A stretch of 64,000 bases of DNA, taken from NCBI GenBank assembly GCA_019633425.1, contig WSUB01000062.1:149119-213118 (forward strand). The letters run 5' to 3'. Position 1 is the stretch's first letter. Each line of letters begins with the position of its first letter. The notes beneath the pieces were generated by a model. It ran no database searches. It saw only the letters and a program-made list of their open reading frames with translations, and was not told where the DNA came from. The position numbers and the translations under genes are program-made. Shown here piece after piece: positions 1 to 15,268 of this stretch. Source of the stretch: Tulasnella sp. 424. Lineage: Eukaryota; Basidiomycota; Agaricomycetes; Cantharellales; Tulasnellaceae.

Positions 1-3000
1 AACCATCTCCCATCGACGTCGTGACGTCGGGCACCTCGACGTCCTTTGTACTCCGCATAAACCGCTCATATATAGTCAGGAACAGGTGAGCGAAGCTTCT
101 AATTGGTCTTCTGGAAAGAAGCGATTTCGTTTGTCCTTGAATGGCCCGAATATTGTCGCGGATGCGTGCGAGTATGGCAGAGAGGGCGTAATCGTTCTGT
201 CCAAAGGTCCGTGTCATATTGCGAAGTGGTGTACCTTCTTTAGCCTTGAATTCCTGTGCCTAATATATGGCCCGATAAATCTTAAGACGAATGAGGATGT
301 GCTATTACAAAGAAAAGAAAAAGATTAGGCGCGAATTCATGGGGGAGTGAGGATTACACGGAGCAGGAAAGACATCGAGTCCACCTCCGTGAACACTGAT
401 AGCCAATGACTACTCACCAGAATTTTAAGTGGAATGAAGAGCTTTGGGGAGTTGGCTTGTATTGCGCAAGCTTTTATAGCCATTCGTCCTCTGGTAACAC
501 GACATGGCCTCTTTTTTGTCAAACATCCATGTATGATGCACCCCAAATCGAAAATCAAATTACATGTTGGGATTAAGGCAATGCTGATGTGCCCCTATTT
601 CATCTCTGGGTCTTGTCAGCGAGGCATGGGCTACTTGGATGATCCTTGTCGCCTGGCATCGGTACATCGAACTTAAAAATCTCATTTTACCTCTCTCATT
701 TCATTTTTCCAGTTTAATAACATATCAGGAGACTTGAGCTACCCTCACCACGCTTTTCCGTGTGACTCAAGGTGGCAGCCCATCGTTCCGGATTCCCTGG
801 AAGCTTCCTTGGTCAACTAAAGGACGTGCAGCACTGTCGCAATGTCCGTTTCATTAAATTATGGCAAGTCGAGCATAACAGGAAATAAATGCAACTCCCT
901 CGAGGTGCCTCGCAAGAGAGCCGTGTCGGTCCATGCCGTTCCGGACTGGATCAGGTCCCCTTCTGGGTGTTGGTTTACCCGGAGATTCTTTCCGAGGCTG
1001 TGGCTGACCAAGCGCCTGTCTCGACACTGAAGGTCCAAAGGTCGACAGTACAAGCCGGAAAGATCTCTTGCGGCTTGTTGGAATGGAGATGTAGGATGGG
1101 AGCGTTATCTAGGCCCCAGATAACGCTCGATTCCAGGTTAGTGGGTATGTCCCCCTTCGCCACAGTCGCCGTCCTTGATGGCCATTGGCTGTTTTCGAAA
1201 TGTCCCTTTCACTAATTTCTACGAATTGTACGTTATAATTAGGGGGTGCTGATGCTGCTGTCTCATGGTATTTGAGGAAGAGCTGAACGTCGACTTTGTG
1301 TGTGGAAACGACAAAGGTTCATGAGTCGAGACGTCGTCCGCCGTCTCCCCATCCCTTCCATCTTTCATATGTACCCCTTCTCGAAACTCTCATCACCCAC
1401 GACAAAACTTCAACACGTCGGCACCTCCACGTCTCTCCTCATATACCCACCGGATGTTCATGGGGCCTGAGGGCACCACCGACGCGGCGACGTGCTCTGG
1501 CCAACGTCTGTCACGAATGACAACCGCCCTCGTCGCTGGCAATGTCACCTCAACCACTGGCCTCTGAAACCCCGGCCGCCTCATCCACCTCAGCGCCCGG
1601 AACAGTATACAATGAGAGTCTAACTAATGGGGGACTAGTTTCAATGCTGGCGAGGCAGGAATCGCGAGGAGCGCTGGTGTCCCCTGACGTCAGTCAAGGT
1701 CTCAATGGGATTTAATATCGGGAGTGCTAGTAAAAAGCAGTGGATAGCAGATGGTCAGCTACTCCACCCTTCGTCTTCAACCTCTCCAACCCATTCAACG
1801 TCATCCTTTACTGTCGTCGATGGGTTTGGAAAAATGAGTCCAGCTAGTATGGGCGGGGAAAACGGTACACGAACACTCTCGTGTCGTCTGCAACGCACCA
1901 GCACACCCTTCATCCCTCCGCCGCCATCAGCCACCACTACCACCACCTCCTCCTATTCCATCAACTTCTTCCAACCTTGCCCTAATCTGAATGAACAACA
2001 ATCTCGGACCGGTTACCGCACGAAAATCGCTCTCTGCGCGTTGTTCACAATCCAGATGTTGAGGGTCAAATGCGCCGTTCCGAGCAGCAGCGCCCATATG
2101 GCATAGCAGCAAAGTCAGGCAAAAAGGAAATCGGTCTTCCTGCGCGATGGGAGAGATGATATGGTGGGAGATGAAGGTGGTTCTTTGGATGTTGGCCGCA
2201 GGATTCAAGATTGGCAACAATTAAAGGCGGACTTGTTCGTGCCCGACGGCCACGTTTTACGACCTGTCTTACCAGGATGTACGCAGTTGCTCTTAGCCCA
2301 TGTATGATCTTACCTGACATCTCTTCAGTGGGACGACAACTCTTCTTTTCCGAACCAGCGAAGCCTGTCGCCTCTCGGGCCGTTCACAAACAAGATGACT
2401 TACCGCTACGACCGCGGGGCGTGACACCTCGAGATACCAGCGAGCCTCCAGCGGGCGACTCGTCGTTGCGCGCCACCCCGTGATCCATCCCAGGGAGGAG
2501 AGACTTCGAGAAAAGAGCAAGAGGGAAATCGGAGAGATTACAAAAGAGACGACGGGGAGAGGCATCAGATTTTGCTTCCAACAACCAGTTCAAATCGTCT
2601 CTGCGCCCTTTGGCAAACGATAAAATTCCTTTACCGGACGGTCAATCCAAGCACTCCCATCGTCGAATCAACCGGTTCATAAAGCTAGCTTTTTCGCTCC
2701 TCCACTCTATCTCCTGAGTCCTCGACGACGACCATCACTATCGTCTCAACGCGCTCAAGAAGGGTAAAAAATATGTAATAGTCAAAGCCGTCATGAGGGA
2801 GATGGTTCTCGCACGCCAGAAGTGCATTCATGGTCAATGGATGTATGACGAGGTGGGCGTACACCGTTGAAAGCTCACGCAGTCACTGTGACCCCACACT
2901 AGAGTCAACGCTGGCTCGTGAAAGCTTCCCACCTTCTCATCCCTTATCCCGCCCGTGACCAGTGAAATCCTTCCGACTGGGAGAGTGATAAAGAAGACCA

Positions 3001-3500
3001 AAACTCCGTACACGATGGCAACCGAGCAGCTTGCCGAGCTAGACGCGCTGATCCCTCCACCCTCCGACTCAGTCGCGGAAAATTTCTGGAAAAGGAAAGA
3101 ACGCGGAAGAGAGGGATTTGGCATACCGCTTTCGGCCAATTCAAAGCGAAGTGGACAAGATCGACCGTCGAAACCTAGAGCTTTGCAGAGTCCGTCACGC
3201 CTGATTCTCAGCTCACCATGATGCTGTCGCCATGGCGTCGGACGAATCGGGACAAATTGAATCTCGGCTAGAGCAGGAAGCGCCGCTTCCAGCACGTCGA
3301 CTCGTGGCGTTCTGTAAACCACAACGACCACGCATTCCATTCCTGTAGGAAGCCGCCCGGCGAGTCCATCTCTGCCATAGAGTTCAGAATCAGTCACGCA
3401 GCCGGTTATTGGGCTTGCATCGTTCGAAACGAATGTCGAAAGTGATACGTTAGGTCCTTTTGTACTGAGCCGGCTATCAACGACGAAGAATTGTTTGTTT
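1..3500. other. Left flank, no recognised gene
   Basis: I recognise no gene here. On the plus strand, 1705-2106 is an open stretch of 133 codons rich in Ser, Thr and Pro with no known motif. Further open fragments lie at 2211-2483 and 2955-3221. They could belong to the SET1-like pseudogene that follows on the same strand, but no conserved motif supports this. The stretch is not homologous to the tandem array that begins near 5.9 kb. Confidence 0.4.
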
Positions 3501-3800
3501 TTAAAGATTGACCTCGCGGCTCGGTGGGGTGAACGTAGCATTCCGGATGTTCGGCTCTAGGCCCGGCCCCAGCAATCGATACAAACTGGCTCAGCTGCGT
3601 ATTCATCTCACTGCTGCCTCCCCAGCGAAGGGCATCATAGATATCCGAAGCACTCGATTTGTGTCAGCGAAACAGGGCGATGGTACTCGACGAGCCCAAT
3701 GGAGCAGGAGAGAAGTGGCTGGTTTTTTCCTGCTGCCACGACCGCTAGTGTATCGTCCCGATCTAACCACATCAACACGAGGCCCCTTGTCCGAGGAATG

Positions 3801-4254
3801 GAGCAAAGCCATGGGTGACACTCGGTCGATCCAATTGCAGTTCAACGAGCTTCGGGCGTGGAAGAAGCACCTTATCTTTGCGAGGAGTTCGACTCACTAC
3901 TGAGGATTATAGGCAATGGAGGCTACTCCCCAAGGAGAGATGATCATCGAGTATCTTGGAGAAGTCATCCCGAGCTCATGCTGCCAACAAACGAGAGAAG
4001 TGGTGCGAAAGGATTGGAACCGGTAGCGGCTACCTACTCAGGGTAGATGGTGACTCAGTGGTGGATGCTACTAAGCTGGGAAATCTTGGGTAAGTCAACC
4101 GCCTGACAATTTCTGCCTTCCATAGAAAGATTTAGAGTTTGACTCTCTCCCCAGACGACCTATCAACCACTCTTGGAATCTAGACTGTACAGCCCACATA
4201 TCGTTGTTAATTCTCAAAAGAAAATCGTCATCTGACATCTACGCTCGAAACTAG
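3801..4254 (+). pseudogene. SET-domain fragment of a SET1-type histone H3K4 methyltransferase, decayed
   Basis: Plus-strand translation follows the SET domain of SET1/MLL-type H3K4 methyltransferases, the catalytic subunit of COMPASS. In order I see QLQFNELRAWKKHLIFARS, then AMEATPQGEMIIEYLGEVI, then NKREKWCERIGTGSGYLLR, VVDATKLGNLG and, after an intron, RPINHSWNLDCTAHI. The intron (4090-4154, GTAAGT to CAG, 65 nt) joins in the correct phase, so the copy is DNA-derived and not a retrocopy. Lesions are clear. The usual HDWGLYA segment reads HY-stop-GL-stop-A (TGA at 3901, TAG at 3910). A frameshift lies near 3965-3985. The NHSC motif is NHSW. A TAG at 4252 ends the frame before the rest of the SET and post-SET regions. 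No upstream RRM or N-SET domain was identified. Strong family match; inactive. Confidence 0.8.
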
Positions 4255-5750
4255 CACCGGGCCGGGGGGAAATTACATACGGTACGGCCGTTTTCCCCAC
4301 TGAAATCAAACGGAAATTATATCCATTTCCCGTTTGAACAAGAAAGGGTGAGACTTGCCGCGCCCCGAACAGTCGGTCGTCTCTGTGGGTCGCCTCACTG
4401 CAGGGGTTTACCCAACTTGGGGCCAAATTCAGCATTTGTTTACCCGCCATGACTCGAGTATCTTAGTTTCTCGAATCGTCTTGATAATATAATCATCTGC
4501 ACTATATTCCCCATCGCTTCACAAATCCTAACGGTCTCCACCGCCTCTGACTCTAACCTGAAAAGATCTGGACCCCCCAAATAGCCTGGCGATTCTGTTG
4601 CTAGGTTGGTAGTTGTACTGTACACTCAGTTGTTAAGACAACTCGCGCATGCTGAAGACGCGACATTCAACCAGATTTGCAAACCATTCTCACGCTGCTT
4701 TGTGGCTTGTGGCAGACTTACATGTGGCGTTTTGAATCGCCGGAATTGATCACTGCATTTTCCTTACCGGTGGACCACGGGTTATTTGTTCTACCCGCCG
4801 CTGGCACCAGGCGGTTTTAAATTTTGGTCTGCCTTAACGATCTATCCGCTTCTAGACAGAAGCTTTCCGCTGAAACCCCCTCGATCGACTCCAGTGCATG
4901 AGGTAGGCCTAGGGCCTGTTAGATCTCATGCAAGCCGTAGTGCTTCGGGTAAGATAAAAACTCTCAGAATACTATTATGCGCTTTCATGTGGTTAGTGCG
5001 CGGCGAAACTCTGTATGAAATCCCCCCGGTCAGGAACTCAGCCCATGCCCAGAAATGGGAGACTATGGCATTGAGGCAGTGGCGAACCTCATTTTACCGA
5101 TAGGGATTTTGCGTAATTACACTTTTTCTCCTCGCCCTTAACCTGTGCAGTAGCCATGCTGTACCTGTCATGCGGAGCCGCTTTGCTGGATCCTTCGGGG
5201 GTATCTTAAGCAGGTGAATTGGCTCCGACGAAGAATCAAGGATACCCTCTGAACATCTGTTTCCTCGCCGCTGTTCGGTCCAAAACAACACTTTCAACCC
5301 TTCATATTCTCTGCCGTCAGTGGGTCGGGTGACTCTAATTTCTTTCCCCGCCCAATATAATGGTCCCTCATTGGTATCTATAAACACAGCATTCACTACA
5401 CGTTCTCCTCACCAAATCAAGATCCTGTAACACGAGTGCTCTAAGGCCCGGCCGGAACAGATTCACACCGCACTGGCACCAATTCTACATGAAATAACCT
5501 AACTAGAGATCTTCGGCTGCGTCTCCGCGACATTTTTTGACTCATGAATGGAGCGTTCGATCTCACTAGCAGGGGGGAGAGGAATAACTGACAGGCGTTG
5601 TGACGATTTCCTGGCGAATATTATACTCGAGATTGACCTGAGTTTAGTGAATATCTACTCGGGCGGCCAAGAAATGAGTATTACTTGCGGATCCTCAGAA
5701 TGCGGCTCAGTGAGCCGGGGAAAGGAAGGGGAAGATGCTCGAGCGAACAA
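4255..5750. other. Intergenic, nothing recognised
   Basis: No convincing gene on either strand. Open frames (4786-5103 plus, 5094-5396 minus) have no family resemblance, and their composition gives no support for coding. This is the spacer between the SET1 relic and the left edge of the tandem array. Confidence 0.4.
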
Positions 5751-5975
5751 AGCGTTCGGAGCCAGGGCAAACCTGCTCGTGCATCTCCGATTATTGCAGG
5801 CGCTGACCATACGTATATAATATTGGCGGAAAAGCACTTCCAGCAAATCTGCAAAGAATGAAGAAACAAGACACACCAACGACTCAGACCGCCGATGAGA
5901 AGAACGTGCAGAACACGCATCCGAATGTACGACGAACGTTATCACATCCTAGTTGATGGAACATTCCAACATCCA
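5751..5975 (-). promoter_or_regulatory. Orphan GMC promoter block and array edge
   Basis: On the minus strand this carries a diverged copy of the block found upstream of the GMC copies: a TATA-like run near 5812-5820 followed by a GGTCAGCGCCTGC-type core. No GMC gene follows it downstream, so it looks like the remnant of a further, deleted module. Positions 5938-5972 carry the GMC 3'-flank signature (TTATCACATCCTAGTTGATG and an AACATTCCA run), also seen after the G3, G5 and G8 stop codons. The left limit of the array is therefore here. Confidence 0.5.
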
Positions 5976-6030
5976 ATGTTTTTTTAGAAGTCCACCCAAA
6001 CCCCTCACCTATCCCACCCTTACTCCTAGC

Positions 6031-8663
<2,633 letters not shown>

Positions 8664-8809
8664 TCAGGCTGTGTTACATCTCGAAAGATATCACAACTGA
8701 CATCATCTCACCACGCCCCATTCTCGCGGATCTTACCCAATTGGTCAGATAGGTTTCTGCCCATCGTCAGGGAATACTACGTGCAAGGTGTCAGCATGTT
8801 CCGTTCAAA

Positions 8810-9525
8810 ATGGATTCAAGACATACCAAGTCTCTCTACTCCGTGGCCGGACCTCTCTTCCGATTTCTGCGTTGAATTTTGGCCTCTGATACCTGGTCTA
8901 AGAGACGGATGCTGAAATTCACCGTGGCGAGCAGTTGTCAACATGGCGTTCTCATGCCAGTCGGGGGATGAACTTCTGCATAAGAGCCAGACATCTCGAC
9001 AGCGGTACATTCATGACGGCACTTTGCCTCCTCTCGATAGGCGATAAACTTCTTTGAACCTAGGTCTTGAACCACTCGCGAGCCGGTCGGTCCAGGCATT
9101 CTGCGATTCCGCCAACCCATCGTAATCCTCTGGGGGAGTCAGATGAAGCACCATACGAATTCCCGACGTGAGTGTGTTGGCTGAGTTCCGAGGCCCTTTC
9201 CGATTGTGACACCACTTCTTGTGGGGGAGGAGGGGCAGGTTCGAGTACCTCGTCGTGTTCCGTTCATTGTCGTAGGGAAGGCTGGTGGTCTTGGATTCAA
9301 TTGATCCAGGTCGACCACACTAATATTTGTAAAGTTCTTGGGATATTAGTAGTGATACTAAAGATCGGTCTCTGAGAGCGCTCACCTAGTCTGGACTTCA
9401 CTACCCAACACTCTGAACGAGCCGCCTTCCTGTTAACCAGATTCGCCAAGATCACCCGCGCTACTCCCTCCGCAAGAAAGGCAGAGACTCCTGGCTCTTT
9501 TCGAAGCGAGAATTTCATTCAGAAT
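8810..9525 (-). pseudogene. Old GMC oxidoreductase relic between G1 and K1
   Basis: Minus-strand remnants of the N-terminal half of a GMC gene. Around 9120-9160 the frame reads LTPPEDYDGLAES, matching the LGAPEDYDEWAE segment of the family. Around 9430-9490 the frame reads GVARVILANLVNR, a decayed [21 protein letters not shown] donor at about 9388 keeps the exon 1 splice position. Catalytic C-terminal exons are absent. The closest relative in the window is the relic at 56.1-56.9 kb, with which it shares a KSRLGE-type stretch, so both descend from a GMC lineage distinct from G1-G8. Confidence 0.65.
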
Positions 9526-9785
9526 CAAGGTAGCCAACAGAACGTCCCACGTACAGGCGTACAATGTTATGCAGAACTCGAATAACCGGAAGAGTTATAC
9601 GAAATGGAAAATACCAAGGGATGAAGCGAACACACAAAGTTTAATCGACAGTGACGCAGTGCGAAGAATCAAAACCCGACGTCAATAAACAAGGCTGAAG
9701 AGCGACACAAGAGGAGAAGGAGAGTTCGAGACTCACCTTTCTGAATTGAGACCCTAGCTTCTAATGAAGATGATCGCTGTCCTAT

Positions 9786-12486
9786 CTATGCCTCATCTTC
9801 AGCCTCCGTAGATGTTTCGCTGAGAGAGTCTTCCACTCCAGTGCGCCACCCCTCCTCCTCCGATAGGTCAGCTATGTATGAAATGGCATCTTCAACGCCT
9901 TCCTGATATCCAGTCTTGATGTAGATCTCTCGAGCTTCGATGAATGCTGCTTTCGCCTTCGAGTACTCTTTCCGCAATTGATAGACCTCCCCTAGTCCCA
10001 AGGTTGCATCAGCGACATTCCTGTCGGCACCCAGACGTGCGTAGATCTCCTTAACCTCGGTGTACGACGTTTCTGCTTTGGAGTACTCGTTCCGCCCCCA
10101 ATAGATCTCTCCCAGTCCCCAAGTCGCATTAGCGACACCCGTTTCGGCCCCCAGACGGACATAGATCTCCTTGGCTTCGGTGTACGACGTTTCTGCTTTG
10201 GAGTACTCATTCCGGAACCGATAGACCTCTCCCAATCCCCAAATCGCATCAGCGACGCTCTTCTCGTCCACCAGACGGGCATAGATCTCCCTGGCTTCGG
10301 CATACGACGTTTCTGCTTTGCAGTACTCGTCCCGGGACAGATAGACCTCTCCCAACCCCCAGATTGCATCAGCGACACTCCTCTCGACACCCAGACGGAC
10401 GTAGATCTCCTTGGCTTCTGTGTACGACGCCTCTGCTTTATAGTACTCGTTCCGGGCCGAATAAACGTCTCCCAGTCCCCAAATTGCATCAGCAACATAC
10501 TTTTCGTCTCCCAGACGTGCGTAGATCTCCTTGGCTTCGGTGTAAGAGGTTTCTGCTTTGGGGTACTCGTTCCACGACCGATAAGTTCCTCCCAATCCCC
10601 AAGTTGCATCAGCGACCTTCTTTTCGTCCCCCAGACTGGCATAAATCTCCTTGGCTTCGTTGTAGAACGCTTCTGCTCTAGAGTACTCGTTCCAGGACCG
10701 GTAGAGCTCTCCCAATCCCCACATTGCATCAGCCATATCACTTTTGGCCCCAAGACGTTCGGATATCTCCCTCGCTGCGGTGTACAAGGCCTCTGCTTCT
10801 GCGTACTCGCCAAGCCGGTGACATACCGTTCCCTGCCCCACCCGCGCTCTCGCCGCCGCCATCGCATCCCCAGCCGACTCTGCGACTTTTAATGCCATTA
10901 CAAAATAATCTTTTGCCTCCTTGTTCTGTAGGTTTTCATACTTGATGTAGCCTAGGGCTGACAAAACCTCCGCGGAATAGCTTTTAAGTTCGCCGGTAAG
11001 TCTTCTTCTAGTAGGAGCGAGTCGATCCTGTGTGGCCGTCAGCACTCGAGTTGGCAAAATCCTTCGTTCCAGCACTCATACCATAAAGCTAATGCTGCTT
11101 TCGCAATCCTTCGCGGCAGGCCTCGAGGCAGGCTCCATTCTCCAACAACGGGACATCATAACGCAAAGAACTCGCACTTGAGAAATATGTTCGTTGCTCG
11201 TAACTGGTGGAAGATTGCCACGTGCCACGTTAAGGATGATGTCGGTTTCTTTGCAGAGATCATTGAATGGAAGACTTCCGGTCATAATCTACCAAAACCG
11301 TGGAACGTCGGTTTCGGCATGAGGTGTAGAGGTTCATCCGACCTACTTCCCAACAAATCCAAGCGAAAGCCCACATGTCGCTCGCCAAGCCGAACTCTTC
11401 GTCCCTCAGGACCTCGGGTGCAGCCCATCGGAGGGTGTACACAGGACCCGTGAGAGTGAGAAATGTCCCGCATTCCTCAATCTGGACGAGGGACGTGCCC
11501 TGCTCCTGAAATTGGCTTACAGTATCTTCATCTCGTGCGGCCGGGCCCGCTATGTTGTTCTCCTTTTCTCCTCTTGGATATGACTCAAGCTTGCGAGCCG
11601 ATCCGAAGTCTGTTATGACAGCATCGTTCTGGGAATTGACTAGGATGTTCAGCTGGAACGAATGAGTATATGTCGCTTCATCAGTTCTGGTCCATCGCGA
11701 AAGATCTGCAGCCTCACCGATTTCAAATCTCCGTGGCAGATGGGCGGATCTCTTGAGTGGAGATACCGTAAGCCGCATGCAACGTCATATATCTATTTTT
11801 TTGGGTTATAAGAAGCGCTGCTGTCGATGCAACGGCCATAACGCACGAGTTCGAGGCGTTCGGGAATCACCCAATCTTGTGAATGAATAAACTCCCTGAG
11901 GTTCCCGTTATCCTCCCAACGCAAGAGAATCCAAGCAATGTCTTCCTCCGCACTTTCAGCAAAGCCAGTCAACTCAACGATATTGTCGTGATGAAGCTCG
12001 CTTAACAAACTGAGCTCGTTCGCGAAAACCTGGAAATTCAAGAGTCAATGATAACCCGGATTTCGGATCAAGCCCAGACAGACTAACTGCAGCTTGGCCA
12101 CGTTTGTTGAGGTCGCCGCCGCTCAACCTGAACTTCTTGACTGCAACGTCATGGGTGGCTGTCGAGCTCTGATCACCCGGACCAAGGGGTTCGACGATGG
12201 ACGCCGTAGCTTTTGCAACATCGGCGCTTCCACCCCTTTTCTGGGCGCCCTCGTCAGAGAATACGAGATCTTTGACATCCACCCGCCAGTTTGATAATGC
12301 TTCGAGAACCGCACGCTAATGGCAGGTATCTGAGTAAGTCCACCGATTGGCCGTCGTTACGTGGTTACTCCAACATACCAAGCACAACTTAACTCGCTTA
12401 GGAGCTCTTGGGGTCTCCTTTTCCTCGGGGAGCATGGGCGGTGATTTCGGCGATTCGGTTAATTGCTCGGGGGTCAGGTCGGACAT
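9786..12486 (-). CDS. K1: TKL-type protein kinase fused to 8 TPR repeats, 782 aa
   Basis: Seven exons join in frame: 12486-12379, 12315-12088, 12029-11847, 11792-11718, 11652-11347, 11288-11082, 11027-9786 (2349 nt). Apparent stops, for example just after FMV at 11076, fall inside introns. The kinase domain has a glycine loop (RGGSADVAKA), VAVKK with Lys96, helix-C Glu117, the catalytic loop HGDLKSLNILVN with Asp195 and Asn200, DFG at 213-215 and APE at 276-278. All key residues are present. HGD makes it a non-RD kinase. The DFG-APE segment of 66 residues is about twice the usual length. Exon 1 ends in PKRVKLCL, a c-Myc-like nuclear localisation motif. From residue about 385, eight 40-residue TPR units (LGEVYRxRNEYSKAExSY type) run to an acidic tail ending EAEDEA. 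Presumed substrate by family: Ser/Thr proteins; partners unknown. Confidence 0.88.
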
Positions 12487-12869
12487 AACAGACTAGCGAA
12501 GGGATGGATACTATGCTTGAATAATGTGGGTCGCGTCTGTGGGAAGAGACGAAGAGGGCTGGGAAAACGGGAGAGGGAGGCGTGCAAGACACAATAAGAG
12601 ACAGATGGTTTGAGGCTGATGACAGCAGGTACGTACTTGATGGACACGTTTCTGCTCACTCTACAGTCTCAATCCGGTGTGGTCCGTTGCTAACCCCCCC
12701 GCAGGCGATTTTCCCTCCATTATAAATTCTGCAGAGGGATTATTGGTTACTAGTTAATTTTAAATGTGCTTGATAGGGTCTTGGGCACTCAGACACCGAA
12801 GAAAAGAGTGTGGCGAAGTAGACTCGCTAGCCAGTCTTATCTCCGACGTCCGCCCGAACAAGTTCGCCC
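12487..12869. other. K1-G2 spacer with lost GMC 3' exon
   Basis: This should contain the K1 promoter and, by comparison with the other modules, the last GMC exon (catalytic His residues and the AADLIKEEY end). The K upstream flank is recognisable (GTGCTTGATAGGGTCTTGGG near 12764, as in other modules), but the last G2 exon is missing. The sequence passes directly into the penultimate exon near 12870. Confidence 0.6.
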
Positions 12870-15135
12870 AACTTCTGACGGTCCCTCCTATTTCTGCGTG
12901 CGATTTCGTTTCTAGTGCGGGGTCCAAGAGTGGATGTTGGACGTTTTGGTCCGACGTCGACTCGAGGGGTTCAGTGTGTTGGCAAGTTGGTGCACAAGTT
13001 GAACACCGCGGACGAGGATCTCGATGTCACGTTTCGTGGAAGGATAGCTTATTTTCGAAAAGCGGGAGAGATTTTCAGTTATTGGGAAAAGAGAGAGACG
13101 AGAATGCTGTAAGACACACGTACCAAGGATCGATCTGAGGCTTATCCCGAGGGACCGCAGACTTGAGAGTCACCGTGCCTTTGCTCGTAGGTCTCAACAA
13201 CGTCGCGATAATCGACATCGCCCCGGGAACGTCGAACTTTTTGTGCCCCTGGTCCTCCGCGTCCAAACTCCCACCAGCTTGCCATCTCGAGACTTTCAAC
13301 CGAGGTCGAATTGCAAATCACACTCCAAGGCGAGACCATCATCTCCACATCCGGCGCACCCTTCCCACTAGCTTAATCCTCCACCACTTCGGAGCCACCC
13401 TCCGGCGCACCGCCAAGCTTCCTCACAAGCTCTCCATCCCCAACCCGCACAAACGCCATACCCTCCTGTGTTTGTGTCGTCAACGGCCTCGTCCCGCAGA
13501 TCAGGTACTGCGCGACGGCTCGCGCCATCGACAGCTTCTGCCACGCGTTCTTGGGCTTCAGGATATGGCCGGTGTGCTAACTAGGTCGACCCGGTAAGGA
13601 GGAGTCGAACACGATATGGTCCGCCAAGTTCCGGCCTACACCTGGAAGGGTTTTGATTATGGGCATGGAGTGCTTCGAGAGTTTGGGGTGGGGTTCGATG
13701 TCGGAGAGAAGGAGTCTTTGGGGCGTGTTGCCTGCTCCGGCGCTGTTCAAGGAGTTTAAGAATGGAAGTTTGGTACGAATGCAGCGGGTTTTTTTGCGGG
13801 GAAGAGGCGTACGAGAGGATCACCTCTTTCCGAGCGCCGATGAAATAGACGGGTCCACCCCACGTTTCTGCAAACTCGACACCGATGGGACGTTTCGAGT
13901 CGTTGAAGCGGATCTTGGTAACGTGAGCGCCGAACATCATTTCAAGGTTCGGTCGAGCGAGGACCTCGCGGGTGAGGTATGCAACTCTAGAGAAATTACA
14001 GGTTAAAAAGTTGGTGAATACTGAGTGGCAGTTAAACGGGTGCGCCGATTGTCGACCAGGACTCACTTGGTCGAAACTCGACGGCCTTGTGGATCAATGT
14101 ATGTAGCTGTTCCCGTAACTCCCATTGTACACAGGCGAACTCTTGGATCGTATCCGGTCGAACAACACATAACACGTGGGTCCCCTTACCGTTCACGTCG
14201 GGATCGTGGGCAATGCCGGCGGCTTTACAGCTTGAAATAGAAGCTTTTTCGATTTCGGTGAAGAAACCAGAGTCGCCAGTCTGTAATAGATGAAATTTCG
14301 TTAGATAACAGTCGGGAAGGAAGTATATGAGTGAAGCTCGCCTTCATAGGGCCAGTTTTGCCTCTCGCGTCCGTTGGGCTGAGAAACGAACGTCTCGAAC
14401 TTTCGCAAATAACTTTACGAGTTCATTTAGCCTCTTTGATGCACATCCTCTGCTGATAAACTCACTTCTTGAACCCTCATATGCCCATCCATCCGCTCCG
14501 TCCGTTCCGTCCGTCCTATTTTCCCATTCCGCCCACTTGTCGAAATCCTCCAAGTCCCCAGATGAAACACATGTCACTTCGCACTCGAGCGGCGTCCGAG
14601 CATCTTGGTCTTCATCCAAGCTATTTCCCGATCGTAGCATCCCTTCCGAGGAACGGTCCAATAGGACCAGTCGTGTTGGATTCTTTGCAATTTGGAAAAA
14701 TCCGGCTGCGGGAACCCGGGCGTCTGGGACCTCTCATCCACTGAAAGGTACGGAATCAATTGTATATCCGCGGGATCTGTGAAAAGTTTTAGACCAGCTT
14801 ACCTTTTCCCAGCCTCAATTACTAGCACTTTGATGGCACACTCCTTTTGATCAACCGGTTCGCCACCATCGCTGCAGTCCCGCTTCCAACGATTACAAAG
14901 TCGAATTCATCGTCATCCTGAGCGGCCGACTTGCTGTTGGAATCCGAGTCGAGGGTGTTGACGTTGGTGGACCTTAGGAGCGGGGCATGGGGTGGAACAG
15001 GGTGGAACATAAAGAGTAGTACGTTGGCTCGAGAGCGGACAAGACTAGGGCGTGTGTTCATGATGGTAGCATGTGAGTCGATCTTGAAGGAAGATGATAG
15101 ATAACTAGAGAACGCATACGCAGACCCTTCCAATG
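12870..15135 (-). pseudogene. G2: GMC oxidoreductase pseudogene, both ends lost
   Basis: Homologous to G1 over the middle exons. The exon at 13990-13825 reads VAYLTREVLARPNLEMMFGA and ends KEVILS. Near 14680 the frame reads [20 protein letters not shown]. Near 14905 it reads DFVIVGSGTAAM. Lesions: the final exon with both catalytic histidines is absent. The frame shifts after VANRLIKRS (about 14850), where sister copies continue FKVLVIEAG. The N-terminal membrane segment is truncated and has no matching start. The conserved LGGCSSG turn reads LGRRSS before going out of frame. It cannot encode an active enzyme. Confidence 0.82.
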
Positions 15136-15189
15136 ACGATTCAGGATACTCCGACTGCTGTTGCGGACTGGGGGCGAGGAATGGGAAAG

Positions 15190-15268
15190 CTTCTTGACCG
15201 AACCAACAGAAAACATTCCCGTGAATCTCCGATAATTGCCGCCGCTGACATAATGCAACCCCTTTATG
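15190..15268 (-). promoter_or_regulatory. GMC promoter block (G2 proximal)
   Basis: Minus-strand block with a TATA-like GCATAAAGGGG, then TTGCATTATGTCAGCGGCGG and a CAATTATCGGAGATTCACGG box. The same order of boxes recurs at 15.4, 23.0, 33.0, 41.15, 49.55 and 57.5 kb. Reading it as a core promoter is inference from position and the TATA-like run. Confidence 0.45.

Noticed and set aside
2834..3541. 235-codon minus-strand open frame in the left flank
   Set aside because: No recognisable domain, atypical composition, and it overlaps open plus-strand fragments next to the SET1 relic. I cannot support it as a gene.
9992..10867. Alternative-frame minus-strand open frames in the TPR exons (Lys/Arg-rich, 291 and 352 codons)
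   Set aside because: Frame-shifted readings of the same repeats. The TPR frame has clear repeat homology and joins the kinase exons in phase.
11076..11081. Apparent stop between the kinase and TPR parts of K1, and frame changes at the same place in other copies
   Set aside because: Explained by the conserved last intron (54-56 nt, GTACGG or GTATGA donor, CAG or TAG acceptor), not by a frameshift.
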